The notes beneath the pieces are model-generated. The model worked only from the letters and a program-made list of their open reading frames with translations. It was not told where the DNA came from and ran no database searches. A program made the position numbers and the translations under genes. This document shows positions 1 to 13,978 of a stretch of 64,000 nucleotides of DNA, piece after piece. Location: positions 14,562,882-14,626,881 of the forward strand of contig CM049317.1 of assembly GCA_026874595.1 (NCBI GenBank), read 5' to 3'. This DNA comes from Sipunculus nudus. Lineage: Eukaryota; Annelida; Sipuncula; Golfingiida; Sipunculidae. The stretch's first letter is position 1. Every line of letters begins with the position of its first letter.

Positions 1-1962
1 GCTAATCTGTGTTATGTACCCCATGTGCCACTTGTTCATTGAAGGAAGTTACTCCCAAGGACTTACATGTCAGGGCTGGACATCAACTTTTGAAAGTACT
101 TGCCAAGTAGGGCAAGTGACAACTAGCTTTAACTTGCCCCACGTGATTATTTTGCAACAGTATACATATTCAAATGTTTGTTTTATAGTATTTTATGTTT
201 AGCATTTGTAGAGATTAAAACATGCAGGTATTTTAAGCTAAGGTATTACAATATGATTTCACCTCTCCTGAAAAATATACATTCAGGCCATTGTGTAAAG
301 GTTAATGTTGCACCTAAATACCCAGTCAGGCAAGTAGGAATTTTCCTTTGGTTGCCCTACCGCCATTTTCTAGAACTTTTAATTGCCCCAGGCAAGTGAT
401 TAACCATTAATATCGAGCCCTGCATGTCTCTATGATCATCATGGGAAATAACATTTTGAAGACATGATGCTTCTTTGAATTTGTGGCATGATTTATGAGT
501 TTGTGTATATTTCATGCATATTATTATTACACAGTTAATTCTATCAAATTAAAAGGGAATCCTGCTCTTCCTGTGACAAATTGATATCGTTGTCGGTCAA
601 GAGTCTGGGGAGGTTGCTCAGTCTTGAACCAAATTCATAATTGACACTTGATCTCAAAGATTCAATTTTGAAATTTGCCTGATCAACATGCCACGAATTT
701 GGATACATTTAATCTTTTTGAAGAGGCATCCCTAGATTTATACCAATTTAGATGTTTATCCAGCAGTGCCTACCACAGGCTTTGGCCATCGTGAATACTT
801 TTCAATATTATTGAAAGTTTACCTTTACCAATTAATTTGCTTTCTTGCATTGCATGAATTTGCTTTCTTGCAGTGAATGAAAACACTGTTGTGAACAATG
901 CAATTTATGAGTCTACTGGAAAATAATAGTTTGAAAATCTAGTGTCTTTATATGGAACAACATTAGAAAATGATACCTGGTGATCAGGAAGAAGCCCATT
1001 TACGCTTCGAGGCGCAAGTGACACAAAAGCTTCCCAACTTATTAGGTTCAGACAGGTGGCCATTTCCAAAAATGATTGGTGGATGTAATAAATATACAGT
1101 GTTGCTTTTGTTGAATTTGTTCCCCAGTGAGGTGTTAAGTCAAAATTATTTGCAAAAATTGCTATATCTGAAAGAGATAAGCAAGCTTAAAGCAAGACTT
1201 AACAGTAAGGCTTGTCAGGTTGTCTGAGCCAAGAGAATATGATCACCTGGGAATACAAATAAACAAAAGGTTAATTGATAATAAGCAGGCTTCATAGTTT
1301 CCATCAAAGTCTGGGAAAATTGCCATTTGATTTCAAAATCCAGGCCTGGAAAGTCTTGTGTATGTGTACTTGAACTGAAAGAAAGCATTAAAAAAAAAAC
1401 TGGTCAGACCAGAGTTTGACATACACACAGGTAAAATGCATCAAACCAAAAATGTGTGTCCTGTTAAGTGGGTTAACTAAAAAGATGTAATGTCATTCGC
1501 CAAATTTACAAAATTATATGCATATTCATAAATTGACTCGCATCTTTTTTGTTAACCTTAGTAGTGGTTGTTGATTTGGAGTCAGATAATATATCTCAGT
1601 TGTTTAAGAAATCAGTAATGGCCTTAAATATGACTCAAGTGAAAAATGAAAACAAAATCTGGAAATATTTTATGATTTTGCAAGCCTTTATGTGTACTGT
1701 ACATAGACCTAGATTGGACAGTCCAGTGTTAGTCAACCTTCAGCCGTCCACGAGGCATCCATGAATTATGATTAATTTTGAACAGAGATGACAGGAATGG
1801 TACAATTATTAATAGACTTAAGTCCCAATATAAGAATCATTTCAAGCCTGGACACTAGATGGTTGTGATAAGTAATTATGGTGCCTTTCATTATGACCAT
1901 GTTGCATTTATATCTGCATTGTAAGAGTACCTAATCAATACATGTCTGATCATATCACTTTC
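1..1962. other. Intronic/intergenic AT-rich sequence
   Basis: Upstream of all visible EPC exons and probably part of the EPC first intron. Only short stop-bounded frames occur; none has recognisable homology or splice context. I see no RNA gene or clear mobile-element end here. Confidence 0.6.
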
Positions 1963-3556
1963 TCATTGTATCCGCCAAAACAGAGTTTTGCGGATACTAT
2001 GTTTTCAGCTGGTCGCCGCCGCCGCCGCCGCCGCCGCCGCGTAGGTGTCCGGAGAACTCCTCCGTAACCGCTGGGCGGAATTTTCCGAAACCTGGGATTA
2101 TGTTCGGGTCACATGTGAACTGCTGCGCCCCGATTTTGTTTTGACCTCTGACCTTTCCTTTGCGCTCTGCGTCCGTTTGTGCGTCTGTTTCCACACATTA
2201 ACCCACATATCTCGGGAACCGTTTGACCGATCAGGAAAATTTTTTTGCACAAATGTAGCCCTCGGAGAGCTTTATTACATACACCAAAAATGGTGGCGCC
2301 ACCTGCAACCATGTTTGCACAGTGTCCATCTGTTCGTCTGCCTTGGGTTAAAATCACTCATATCTCTGCAGTGACTTGACAAATTCACCTGAAAGTGGGC
2401 ATGCGTAAACATCCTTGATAGCTTTTCTGATTTTATGACAGGTGGCGCCACCTACATTCACGTTTACGCTGCAGACATCCAAGCTCATATCTTGGGAACC
2501 GTTTGACCGATCAGGAAAATTCTTTTGCACAAATGTAGCCCTTGGACAGCTTTATAACATACACCAAAAATGGTGGCGCCACCTGCAACCATGTTTGCAC
2601 AGTGTCCATCTGTTCGTCTGCCTTGGGTTAAAATCACTCATATCTCTGCAGTGACTTGACTAATTCACCTGAAATTGGGCATGCGTATACATCCTGGATA
2701 GCTTTTCTGATTTTATGACAGGTGGCGCCACCTACATTCACGTTTACGCTGCAGACATCAAAAGTCATATCTCAGGAACCGTTTGACCGATCAGGAAAAT
2801 TCTTTTGCACAAATGTAGCCCTTGGAGAGCTTTATAACATACACCAAAAATGGTGGCGCTACCTGCAACCATGTTTGCACAGTGTCCATCTGTTTGTCTG
2901 CCTTGGGTTAAAATCACTCATATCTCTGCAGTGACTTGACTAATTCACCTGAAATTTAGCATGCGTATACATCCTGGATAGCTTTTCTGATTTTATGACA
3001 GGTGGCGCCACCTACATTCACGTTTACGCTGCAGACATCCAAGCTCATATCTCAGGAACTGTTGACCGATCAGGAAAATTTTTTTGCACAAATGTAGCCC
3101 TTGGAGAGCTTTATAACATACACCGAAAATGGTGGCACCACCTGCAACCATGTTTGCACAGTGTCCATCTGTTCGTCTGCCTTGGGTTAAAATCACTCAT
3201 ATTTCTGCAGTGGTTTGACTAATTCACCTGAAATTTGGCATGCTAATACATCCTGGATAGCTTTTCTGATTTTATGACAGGTGGCGCCACCTACAATCAA
3301 GTTTACGCTGCGACATCCAAGCTCATATCTAGGGAACCGTTTGACCGATTGGGCCAAAATTTTGCATGTGTATAAATCTCACATAGCTCTTTATCATACG
3401 CAAAACTGGTGGCGCCACCTGCAGCCATGTTTGCACAGCTCCCATCTGTTTGTCTGCCATGGGATAAAATATCCATGCTAATATGCAACACTTCACCCGT
3501 TCCACTCTGATTTAGGCGGATACAAGTAGTCGCTTGTCGACTACCCGTATTCTAGT
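1963..3556 (+). mobile_element. Helitron-like non-autonomous element, family A, full copy
   Basis: The proposed 5' end is TCATTGTATCCGCC at 1963, immediately followed by a hairpin (1968-1997) and a (GCC)n run. The body is about five copies of a 280 bp unit, each with two GGTGGCGCCACC palindromes. The 3' end is a 7 bp hairpin (GTAGTCG 3526-3532 with CGACTAC 3538-3544), a 7-base spacer, then CTAGT at 3552-3556, the classical Helitron terminus. The repeated 60-80 codon frames are shadows of the tandem units; no Rep/helicase is encoded. Confidence 0.75.
2170..3440 (+). repeat. About 280 bp tandem repeats inside Helitron A
   Basis: Units recur at roughly 2220, 2495, 2775, 3055 and 3335, each including a GGAACCGTTTGACCGAT stretch (one shortened), then GGTGGCGCCACCTGC, GTTTGCACAG, TTGGGTTAAAATCAC or a variant, and a second palindrome in GACAGGTGGCGCCACCTAC. 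Spacing of exact palindromes is 149 and 131 bases alternately. The last unit is diverged. Confidence 0.85.
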
Positions 3557-6500
3557 TTAGTTTGCTTTGACTAGTGTTTGACTTATAAATAAATATTTGA
3601 TTAATACAAACTCCAGCCTCTACCTTCAACGGTTCATTCAGTTCAGGAACAGTTTGTTCGTTTTGGACTTTTCTGGAGTGCTCTTCAGGTGAATTTATAC
3701 TCCTGCACCACCTAGATGTACTGGATAACACAGGTTATGAATGGTAATTCTGAAGTTTGATTGCATCTCAAATTATTCTTTACAAAGGAGCCTCCTTATT
3801 TGGTGTAAAGGTATTTTTTCAGTGAGCAGACATTTATAAGTTTATTTTCAGCTAGTGTTAGACGAGACGGCAACATTGCCAATCTTGTGATATAGTGGTT
3901 TTGATATTCAGGCCAAATCCCCAGCATCTCCTCAAAATTTGTTGCTGAAACCCACAAGTTATCTGCAGGGGAAAGGCCAGTCCCATCCCTGGAGCCTGGA
4001 TATTGTTTGTGCGTCTTATCCAGCATGCAAGAGAGATGAGATGCACGCTGGTACCGGGGCCAATACTGTTCCGCATCTAGATCACATACTGGTTTACCTC
4101 CAGACGTAACCATATGGGCCGTAGCTTACTGATAAAAATACTAAAAACAACCATACTTAGTCATCAGATGGACACATATCTAAAATGACCTTTGTGGCTT
4201 GTGACTTGACAAAGCCCTGAAGATTTCTTCCTTTTCCTGTTTGCTTGCCGTCTCAGGAGACAGTATTTTTTTGTGAACGTTTACTTGCAAGGAGCATTTT
4301 TGTTTTAAAGCCAAGTGAATCAGCTCCCTTGCCTGTCTTTCATAGAAACTGGCCTGTTCCAATTTATTTTGGTTATGTGAACAAAGACAACAGGGACTGA
4401 AGACTTTTGTCTTGGGGAATTAATAGGTGCATATGGAGTCACATAGGTAAGGTAGCCTGACAGACAGTTACTTACATTTGTATTCGAAGGCAGTTTATGA
4501 CTGTTAGAGCACAGATGGGCATAATTGATGAACCATGCTTGAAACTTGTAGTCTCAAATGATATCTTAATCACAAGTTATTGAACTTTGCATTATGTATC
4601 TAGCCATAAAAAAAAGCTCATGTCAGAATGTCAATGCATACCTAGAGCTGCAAAAGCTCACCAGCAAAAACCATGAAAAAAAAAAACAGATTTAAGACAT
4701 GTGTGACTGGTAATCCTCCATTGAAATAAGATGTATCCAATCATCAAACAAAGCCTTGTAGCCATGTGATGTATTTATAGTGCTACTTAAGTTCACTATA
4801 TTGGAAAGTCATAAGCTGCAGGTGAGACACTGACAAATGCTGTATTTTTAATTGTGCCTTTATGAGAAAGAATTATTCTCGCAGCTCCTTTTGTGCTACA
4901 TATGTCATGTTTGTAGACATAAATTGCTTTTATTATTGTTTACATAAGGAGAATTTTTGTCTCCCTTTGTCTTACATCACAGCTATAAATTCAGCTGTTC
5001 ACAATATGAAACAAAGGCGCCCCCTTCAGTCCTCCATGGGTTACAGTACTCTGTCTGAAATACAAAAGTGTCTAAGCACATTTTTCTCAGGAACACTTGT
5101 CTGGAGAACATGAGTTCAGAGGAAGATGGTCTGGACAGCATTAGCCTCTGGGAGCTCTTTGTCTAGGGAACAAATCTCAAGAAAAACATATGTTAAAAAC
5201 TAAGCCCGTCTATCATGATCAGTCTATCAGGAATTATGTTTCTGTTGATCATCAGCCTAAGCTTGCATTCAGTATATTAAATTGTTTATCAGGATGAATT
5301 TTAATAAAATTATTAGCATGGAATTATTTGTTAAAAAAAAAAAACAATATTTTTTTACCAAGAAATTTGTAAAGTTCATAAAGATAACTGTTCCTGGCTG
5401 CGGCTTAGCCATAATGAAGCAGTGATTAAAGTGTTCCTGATGAAACTTCACTTAATTTGCCTTTTAAATATCTTGAGGGATTCTCAAAGGCTTTCTGAAA
5501 TACTTTTTGGCAATGTTTTTTGTGTGGTACTGATAAAGAATACTCTGAAACCTTGTTGAATGCTGTACCATTTTAAGAAGATTTATTACTTGTAAGGATT
5601 GTTGTTATGGTTGTTGTCTTATTGATTATGCTAATATTGCTATCAGTTATGTCAGAGCCATCAATAATCATATTGGTACATAACATGTCAAAACTATTGT
5701 ACACTGTGTTCATATTTTGCACCATTCATTACTTCCAGTGTATCAACAATACAGTGTGCCAAGTCAAAGAGTCCTATTGAAAACACACTTTACAGAAGTT
5801 CAAGTTGGGACAAGGGAAATTAGTTTTATATGAAAAAATTTGTTTTTTTACATCAAATATTGTAACACCAATATTTTTCTTGATATATCAAATTATCACT
5901 GAATGCAAATTATCACTCAAATATTTACTGTGTAGCTCAAAGCATACAAGCTTGATCAGGTGTTAACCACAGTTTAGAATGTAGAATAGTTCAACTTCCA
6001 GGGGGCAGGGATTGACATTTACCATTGCGTGACTGCCATGGGCAGGTGATTGAGGCTTTCAGGCAGGTAGAATCAATACCTGAGAAAGCCTTCCTCTTGG
6101 GGCTGCCAGAAAGGTCCAACCAATTATTCACATTAAAGACCAGTTCTTTATACACATAACTAGTGTTCCTTCTGTCAACTTGACATGAAAATGGAATTTT
6201 TTCCCTTATCATAATATAACAGTTTCAGTCATTTCCTGCATTGTATAATTTTGTTTTCCGTCCAGATTGTTCTCAAGGTACACTGTTCAATCACTGGAAA
6301 AATAACTTTTCATTATGAGCTCTTTTAATTTAAAAAGTTAAACTCTATTCAAATGACTTAAATCATATATAACCCCCTTCATGGAATAAACCATAGGCTG
6401 TAAATACTACCAGACAAGTTTTCCTGAATTAATACTCTAATGAATGAATTTGGCTAAGCAACCAACACATTTGGGCAGGCAAATTTTATTAACTGGTTTG

Positions 6501-9500
6501 CTGTCTTAGCAGGTAAGAGAAAAAGGCAGTGTCTAACCCTGGATAGGTTCCTGTCATTTCATTAATTCATTTTACAAATACAAATGGTTGAATGTGGGAA
6601 ACACTTGTTATCCGAGTCATAATCATCAGTCTTGCAGCCGTAAAGATAGGGTGTGTCTGCGGATGTTTCATGTAGGGTTTTTGTGTGCATGATAATTAAT
6701 GCTAGGTGGTATATGGATTTTCCTGTCCATGAAGGGTGGCTGGGGAATGAAGCTGGTATCCAGGATGAATAACGCCCAATAAACTGACAAGGAGTAAACA
6801 ACACATCACAGTTAGTTTTTTCACTTGATGACATTGGTGCAGTTCTTATAGGCTGATAATGCTGATGTCCCATTTGGATCTCAGTCAACCATTTCTCACA
6901 ATGTTGATAATTAGTGTATACTAAGACTAGTAGAGCAAATAAACTGGTTGTGATTTTGGCTCAATATGGCTTAATAGGATATTTTTACAAAATAAAAAAG
7001 GCTCTGAAATTTGTTTGAAAATGAAGTCGTGCTGGGGGTGCAGTTCCCTGCTTCACTTACCTGTATCCAGGTAAAGCATATACTTTATGTATTTGGCTTC
7101 ATATTAGTGGGATTAAAATTATGCAATTTTCAATTTCACAGTGTATCATTAGGGCTCCATAAATTGCAGTCTCACCTTAAAGTTATCTGCTCAGATACAT
7201 GCACGGTATAGCAACAAAGCAGGCATGGAATGAAAAAAAAATGCAGCAATAAAGGTGCTTACCAGTAGAGCATTATAATCAGTGTGTATTTCTGAGCAAA
7301 AATTGGAATACAAAGTTAAATTGAGAGAAACAGCTTATTCAATTAATCAGTTATTTGTTACAGATAACTGGTGGGTCAGTTGCACAGTGTTTATTAGGTC
7401 CATTTGAACAGGGAATTTGTGGCTGCCCCTTCTCAATTTTAAGTTAAAAATGACAGGCAGACAAGTAAGCAAGCATTTAATCTAACCACAGCACCAATTA
7501 CATGGAAAATGCAAACTGGTTTTTAAACTGTTTTGAATGCGCGTTTGAGTGTTCACACAGCAGTCCAAAGCGTTTTCAAACCATTTTGGGCAAAGCAGTT
7601 TGGATAAAGCTCGGGAGGTGGTTTCAAACCATTTTAAATGCTAATCATTTTATCAGCTTTGCTATAGTGTTGTGTGAATGCTCTACAACGTTTTGGACCC
7701 AGTTTTCAAGTGCAGCAACTCTTTTACAGAACAAGCGAGAATGCTTGTGTCTGCATGTTGTTAATGTTACATTGTTCCACATGTGAAAGGTATACCTCAT
7801 GCATTAAGGCTAGATGCCAGTGTGAATGCAACAAGAGATTGAACTGATTAAACGTTTAGCTTAACCGCTTTTCCCAAATCGTATTAAAACATTTTGTGTG
7901 TGAAAGGGGTATCAGTCTGCACTCAGAGAGCCTATACCTCTGCCAAGTCTGAATTTTTTTGACATCCTAAATTTAAAAAAAAACGCATTTCTTTCTTGCA
8001 AGTAAAGTTAATGGTCTTGTTGCACCAAACTACCCTCCAGCAGATGTCAGTATAAATTTGCACTTTCTACTGTAGAATTAGCTACATTCAGATACACAAA
8101 CAGAATAAAAATGTTGCATCTTTATAAATATAGATCATTTAAAATATATAAACATCTCTGGCTTGTCTACTGCTTGTATATCCAGAAATTTCCATTTAAT
8201 ACCATCCGTGATATTTGGGATATATTTGTACACAGAGATATACTGGGATGACAATATCAGAATTTCTGCTGTCAAATATGTTAAGCTAAATATAATTTAC
8301 CATGGTGAACATGAATTGTTAATTACATGATCTGAGTAACTATGCAACACTCATGATCATCAGTACAGGCACTTATGATAAAAAATGTTGCAGCTACAGG
8401 TATTTATTCACGAATTGTGGCCAAAGATATCAAGCCATGCTTAACTTATTGTTTTATCTCCACATCATTAGCCATGGCCAGTGTGTTGAATTATGTCAGT
8501 GTGCGGTGCCAGGTTCAGATACTGGTGTGTTGATATTTCTGGTATGTCAGTGAGATGTGAAGTTGATATATAGGATGAAATTTACATATGCGGTGGATTC
8601 AGTGCTCACACCTAACTGCAGACAACAGAGCAAAGGAAAGGATATTTATATACCTTTGTACAAACATGCTGCATTGGTTCATACATGCGCAGACTTGTAG
8701 AATTTGATAGGTCTCAACCTTTAAGTTTGTTCTTTTGTCTGGGACCAGAAGATTTGCCATTGAACCAGATATTGAATTATGAATGTCCCACTGAGACTGA
8801 GTTAAAAACTGCTTTTGAAACTCTGAAAGGACCTCCCAGGTTATTGAAGCCTAAGTGCATGATTAAATCTGTAACTAGACTTGATTTAGAAAGTAAGAAA
8901 TTTTTCATATATCTTTGGACTAAAAGGGTCATATTTCACTCTTTCCATTGATGTATGAATATTGCTACATGCATGCATCACAAAGATATCTTCCATCATT
9001 CAATATTTGTTTGTCATTCAGAATATCATGATATATATGAACAAAAAACAACTGGAGTCTGAAATAGAGATCAAGACTCTAGATTCTTATAGGTTAAAGC
9101 CAGTAATTCACTTGCCTTATTTGAAGAGGTCATGTGTGTTTTATTGCTGATGATGGGTACACATTAATAGGTAGGTAATTCATGCAAAGAAATGTTCTTA
9201 TAACAATTCTATGAGGTTGTATGAGATTGATTATCTACAAGCTGTTACTATTTTCACAACAAGCTGTTAGTAAGCATGCATGCAGAGTGTCCATGCTGGC
9301 CACAGAAAAAGCATGTAATCAGAGGTGGTTCACTGCATATATTTTGAAGTTGAAAGGTCACTTGTTGATGGTTGTGAGAATATATGAAGAATCTTTTGTC
9401 ATTTGCAAAATTCTGGTTTATCCGATTCTGAAAAAGCCATATACTAGGCACTGTGTCGGGATGGTTTTGCTGGGGAAACTCCTAGTTGAAGCAAAACTGA

Positions 9501-10887
9501 ACTGATAGTGTGAAAGAATAGGCATAATATTGTTTGTGATTATGTCCCTTTTAAGAGATTTTCAGGTTCTTGAGATGGTTAGGATTCCCATAAGTCCTCC
9601 TCAGTTTATTTATTTTTATATATTCTGTCTCTAAAAGTTGATTTCTATTCATCAAAAGGGTAAAACCGGTCAGTGTGAAAAAAAGGTTAATCAGTGGCAC
9701 TCTACTAACCATTGATTCATGTGGAGAAAATTGGTCCATGATTCAGGCAACACACTCCTGGACCTCTTCATAATATAGTTCACCCTTCAGACTGGGTCAG
9801 CTATAACTTGTATTGCCTGCCGAGTATTACACATAGCCCACACTCCATTTAACACCCTTTGAATGGGTATACAAGCAGTCCATTTATTGGCTGTGTTTGT
9901 TTAGCTCTCACATGTCATTTGTTCTGTTGAGTAATAACTAGTAGTGAGTACATCTGTTTGTATCCGTCCTTTTATGTGTAATATGACCCATTGAGATCTC
10001 ACTATGTACAGAACATACATGTTTTCATACTTATGGTTGCTCCATTATCAGTTATTTCCACAGTTAAACTACATGCTAGATATGAACCATGGATTTTTAG
10101 TGTGCATAAACCTCTTTGTACACTGCCATGCATAAAAACTTAATCCTACTTATCAGGCTTTGGTTTAAACATGTATTTATCTGTATTTGAAAGTGTTGCA
10201 TGTGCATTTGTGTCAGAGCTGCTCTGCATTTGCATAAGAATATGAAAATATTTTCCATTCCAAGATCAAATGTAGTTCTGAAAGCCCCATAAATATTTCA
10301 TTATTTTTAAATACTTTCTCAGCAATATAGTTTTAACCTGTGAGGTTATTTATGAATTTTCAGTATGTTATAAAAAGCAGATCAAATAAATAGTCCTGGT
10401 GAATGAGGTCATTTATGAATGTTCATAATGCTTAAATAGTTAAAATAAATATTCCTGGTAAACTAGTCTTATATTATGAAACCATATGGAATTTAAAAAA
10501 AAATGTAAATGCATTTGAAAGTGCACTACATTTGTATTTTATAATATTGAATGCATTTGCTTCTGATAATATTCATGATAATTAATAATATTATCTTGGG
10601 GGGGGGGGGGGGTCATTTTTTTTTTTCAAACATTTGCCTTGTTCTATTTGAACACAACTCTTCAGCATATTGCACTTGCATTTATTCCTTCTCTACATTT
10701 TATCATGTACTGTACTGACAAACATGTCAACACACCCAGCCTATGAACTTTACAGTGGGGAAGGCCAGCAATGACAGGTTAAAGAGGGACGGCCCTTGAT
10801 AGATGACATGCTCTGTATGAAAGATGATGGTTAGAAGAAAAGTCAGTGTTGTTTGTGTTTAATGGTAATATGCCTATCTGAGACAGG
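3557..10887. other. Intronic/intergenic sequence with no firm gene
   Basis: AT-rich single-copy-looking DNA. Two adjacent well-composed frames on the - strand (4362-4180 and 4101-3796) are listed separately as a weak candidate. Elsewhere only short, stop-bounded frames occur. A poly-G tract lies at about 10600-10612. Confidence 0.5.
3796..4362 (-). pseudogene. Possible coding remnant of unknown function
   Basis: Two close open segments on the - strand. The first (4362-4180) encodes SFYERQARELIHLALKQK and a Lys/Glu-rich continuation. The second (about 4101-3796) encodes KPVCDLDAEQYWPRYQRA, DGTGLSPADNLWV and RLTLAENKLI. Composition looks more protein-like than most frames here. I could not join them with a consistent splice phase: a donor-like gtcatt follows the first and acceptor-like ag precedes the second, but the phases clash. 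No family recognised. It could be two exons of a gene inside the EPC intron, a decayed copy, or chance. Confidence 0.2.
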
Positions 10888-12637
10888 TCTTATTGTTTCC
10901 CCAGACAAAGTCGGGATACTATGGTTTCACGACGGTCCCGCCGCCGCCGCCGCCGCAGAAAAACCTTGTGAGCGGGATAACTAAAAAAATATTTCACTGA
11001 TCTTTTTCAAACTTTACATTTGTATAGATATAGGTAAGGGGACGAAGCCTATTTAAAATGGGGTCATGACCTATGCTAGGAGAGTGACCTTGACCTTGAA
11101 TAGGTCCATTTTTGCTGAAAATAACACAAATTCTTAAATATCTCAAGTAAGCTTGCATGGACTGGTCCAAAAATCAAGGTGACCGAAGATCTTGGATAGC
11201 CTTGTTATATACCGGAAACTGGTGGCGCCACCTATTATCATTTTCTTGTTTTTACGCCTTTTAATACCCCCATAATTGCCACTTGACAGCACTGTAAGCA
11301 TTATAAGTCAAAAACTAATGGACAGATTTCTTTCATATTATGCACATGTAGAGAGATGGGTTATGAGATGAGGTCTGTTTACATTTGGGTCATGACCTTT
11401 ACCGTGAGAGTGGCCTTGACCTTAAATGTGTCCATATTTGGTGAAAATCACACACCTATTATGATATCTCCAGTGTTGATAGCCATATGGATTTCAAACG
11501 TGACTTATGTATGGCCCACCACTAAAGAAAGAACCCTGTAGGTTTTAGGGTCATGAGGTCAAAGGTCAAGGTCACTGGACTCATACGTAAGTGATACTGT
11601 GGATGCATTTTAAGCCAAACTTTCATCCCAGGTCTTTTATCTTGCACATATAGTTCATCTGCCAATAGAGGAAGACCCCTATCAATTTTGGGGTCAAAAG
11701 GTCAAATGTCAAGGCCACAGGAGCTATCTGTCCAAAAATAAGTTTCTGGATGATAATTCCTGCTTTTATTGATGTATTGATTTCAAACTTGACTTGTATA
11801 TGACCCATTGGAAAAGGAAGACTCCAGTTGATTTTGGGGTCATGAGGTCAAAGGTCAAGGTCACAGGACACATCTTTAAAAAGATTGTGGATGCATTTTC
11901 AGCCAAACATTTCATCTCAGACCTTTCATCTTGCACATATAGTTAATCTGCCAATAGAGGAAGACTCCTATCAATTTTGAGGTCACAAGGTCAAAGGTGA
12001 AGGGCACAGGAGCCATCTGTCCGAAAATTAGTTTCTGGATGATAATTCCTGCTTTTATTGATGTATAGATTTCAAACTTGACTTGTATATGACCCATTGG
12101 AAAAGCAAGACCCGAATTAATTTTTAGGTCATGAGGTCAAGGTCACAGGACACATCTTTAAAAAGATTGTGTATGCATTTTCAGCCAAACAATTCATCTC
12201 AGATCTTTCATCTTGCACATATAGTTCACCTGCCAAGAGTGGAAGACCCCTATCAATTTTTAGGTCACAAGGTCAAAGGTGAAGGTCACAGGAGCCATCT
12301 GTCCAAAATTTATTTTCTGGATGATAATATCTGCTTTTATTGATGTATAGATTTCAAACTTGACTTGTAATATGTCCCATTGGCAAAGCAAGACCCGAAT
12401 TGATTTTGGGGTCATGAGGTCAAAGGTCAAGGTCACAGGACACATCTTTAAAAAGATCTAGGTCACAGGACCAACATCTTCAAAAAGATTGTGGATTGAT
12501 AGATGGAAGAAACAATATTAAATTGCTTGCCAAGTGTCAGTATATGCTGCTAAAAATGGGGGTTTATTCTTAAAGGGGGGGGGGGGCTACTATGTCCGGG
12601 GATACTCTGGCACCTGCCGTGCCAAGAAATGTCTAGT
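10888..12637 (+). mobile_element. Helitron-like non-autonomous element, family B
   Basis: The 5' end, TCTTATTGTTTCCCC at 10888 then GGATACTATGG and a (GCC)n run, is alignable to the 5' end of family A. The body holds about 290 bp tandem units with GGTCATGAGGTCAAAGG-type cores. The 3' end is a TGGCAC/GTGCCA hairpin (12608-12613 with 12619-12624), an 8-base spacer, then CTAGT at 12633-12637. One GGTGGCGCCACC is at 11221. No coding capacity. Confidence 0.7.
11550..12470 (+). repeat. About 290 bp tandem repeats with AGGTCA direct repeats
   Basis: Three to four diverged units, each with AGGTCAAAGGTCA followed by AGGTCAC (clear at 11556, 11845 and 12417; decayed at 12136). Each also has a second GTCACAAGGTCAAAGGTGA-type block. 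Confidence 0.8.
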
Positions 12638-13978
12638 TAATATTATGGTATTATCAGCATCCGTTTGTCCATTAACCTGTAGTGTGGTTCTTGCATAACT
12701 CACCAGGGATTTGATAGATAATCGTGAAACATACCAATAGGTATTTCACCTGGGTCTGATTTTTATCAAAATCCATGTTTATTTGATAAGAACAGAGGTC
12801 ACTTAGCTTCTCTGTGGTATTGCTGTTATAAATTACCTGGAATGTGATTGACTTTGATCAGACTCACTTAAAATATTACTCAGTATACCTCAATCGAGGT
12901 AATAAGCGCCCCTCCCGTAATAAGTGCCCCCCCCCCCCCCTTTCACTTTAAGAAAATAAGGGATGGGCCATCCTAACCTTACTTTTCTCCCTAGCCAATA
13001 TAACATGGGGCAACATAATGCTTTCATTTCTCCCCGCCAAGCTTAAAAGTTACCGCCAGTTTTACTCTATTTCCGTTAGGCTTTATCATCTAATATTATT
13101 TTTAGTGGTCAAATGTGTCATAGATAACATTAACTGACTATGTCCGTGAAGGCCGACCCTGCAGGTGGCCATGCTGATCGGGTGACCTGAATTTAGATGT
13201 GTGGATGTATTTGCAATGAAATGTATATACTTACCGTATTTGCTCATGCACAGGACAATAAATTTTATCCTAAAAATATTTGGCAAAGAAGGGCGGCTGT
13301 TTTATAAACGGGTACAAGTTTTTTAGAGTCCTCAGGGCCACCAAGGATAATTTAAAGAACATTACAATGCTTTGTTTTTGTTTTAATTTATTGTTAATAC
13401 ATAAGATTTACAGGTGCACATAGTTAAATAATTGGTAAGAGAAGGTATGCCCTTGCCGCATCGAAACAGGGATTTTAACTGAATCAGTATATGAAAGCCC
13501 TTCTGACAGAGCCAATGATTTTCCGCAGACGGAATCGCGGCATGACAGACCGAAACGGAATTCCCTAAAAATATAAGTTGTAATGCATTTTTTGCAAAAA
13601 ACATCTTGGCAATTCACTTGGCCAAAAAGGAAAATTATTGGCGATGCCATTCCATGTCATACATCGGCTCAGCAGTCAAAGGTATTTTCGCAGAGTGACT
13701 GACATAATCGGGCCCCAACGTCCCGTATTATATTTTTTTCATATATATTATATTTTTTTACATACCTTTACATGAACATTTAATATATTCCACTACCTTA
13801 TTAGGCAGTGACTTTTATTAAAGAGTTCATTTATTCTGCAATCTCGAACTGCAGTCAATCATACAATTCTCTCATACAACAAAAAATAAAATCATCTGCA
13901 AATCGTTATCACTTGGATAAGTTATTATTTTTCAAAACTTCACACAATCATCCCTATAAGACCGTTGGTTTTTAGCCC
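12638..13978. other. Intronic sequence between two Helitron-like elements
   Basis: Contains a poly-C tract near 12930 and short frames only. Two overlapping - strand frames at 13383-13650 have no recognised homology. Confidence 0.5.

Noticed and set aside
2045-3481. Five to six similar 60-110 codon frames on both strands
   Set aside because: They are translations of the same tandem units in Helitron A; both strands are open and the frames break between units, so they are not a protein repeat.
3796-4113. Joining the two - strand frames by a 70-80 base intron
   Set aside because: Donor and acceptor phases do not agree with the frames, so I do not propose a spliced product.
8685-8951. Frame containing GPEDLPLNQIL as a possible EPC N-terminal exon
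   Set aside because: Only the EDLP residues resemble the EPC N-terminus; the following sequence does not match and no consistent donor joins it to 16307.
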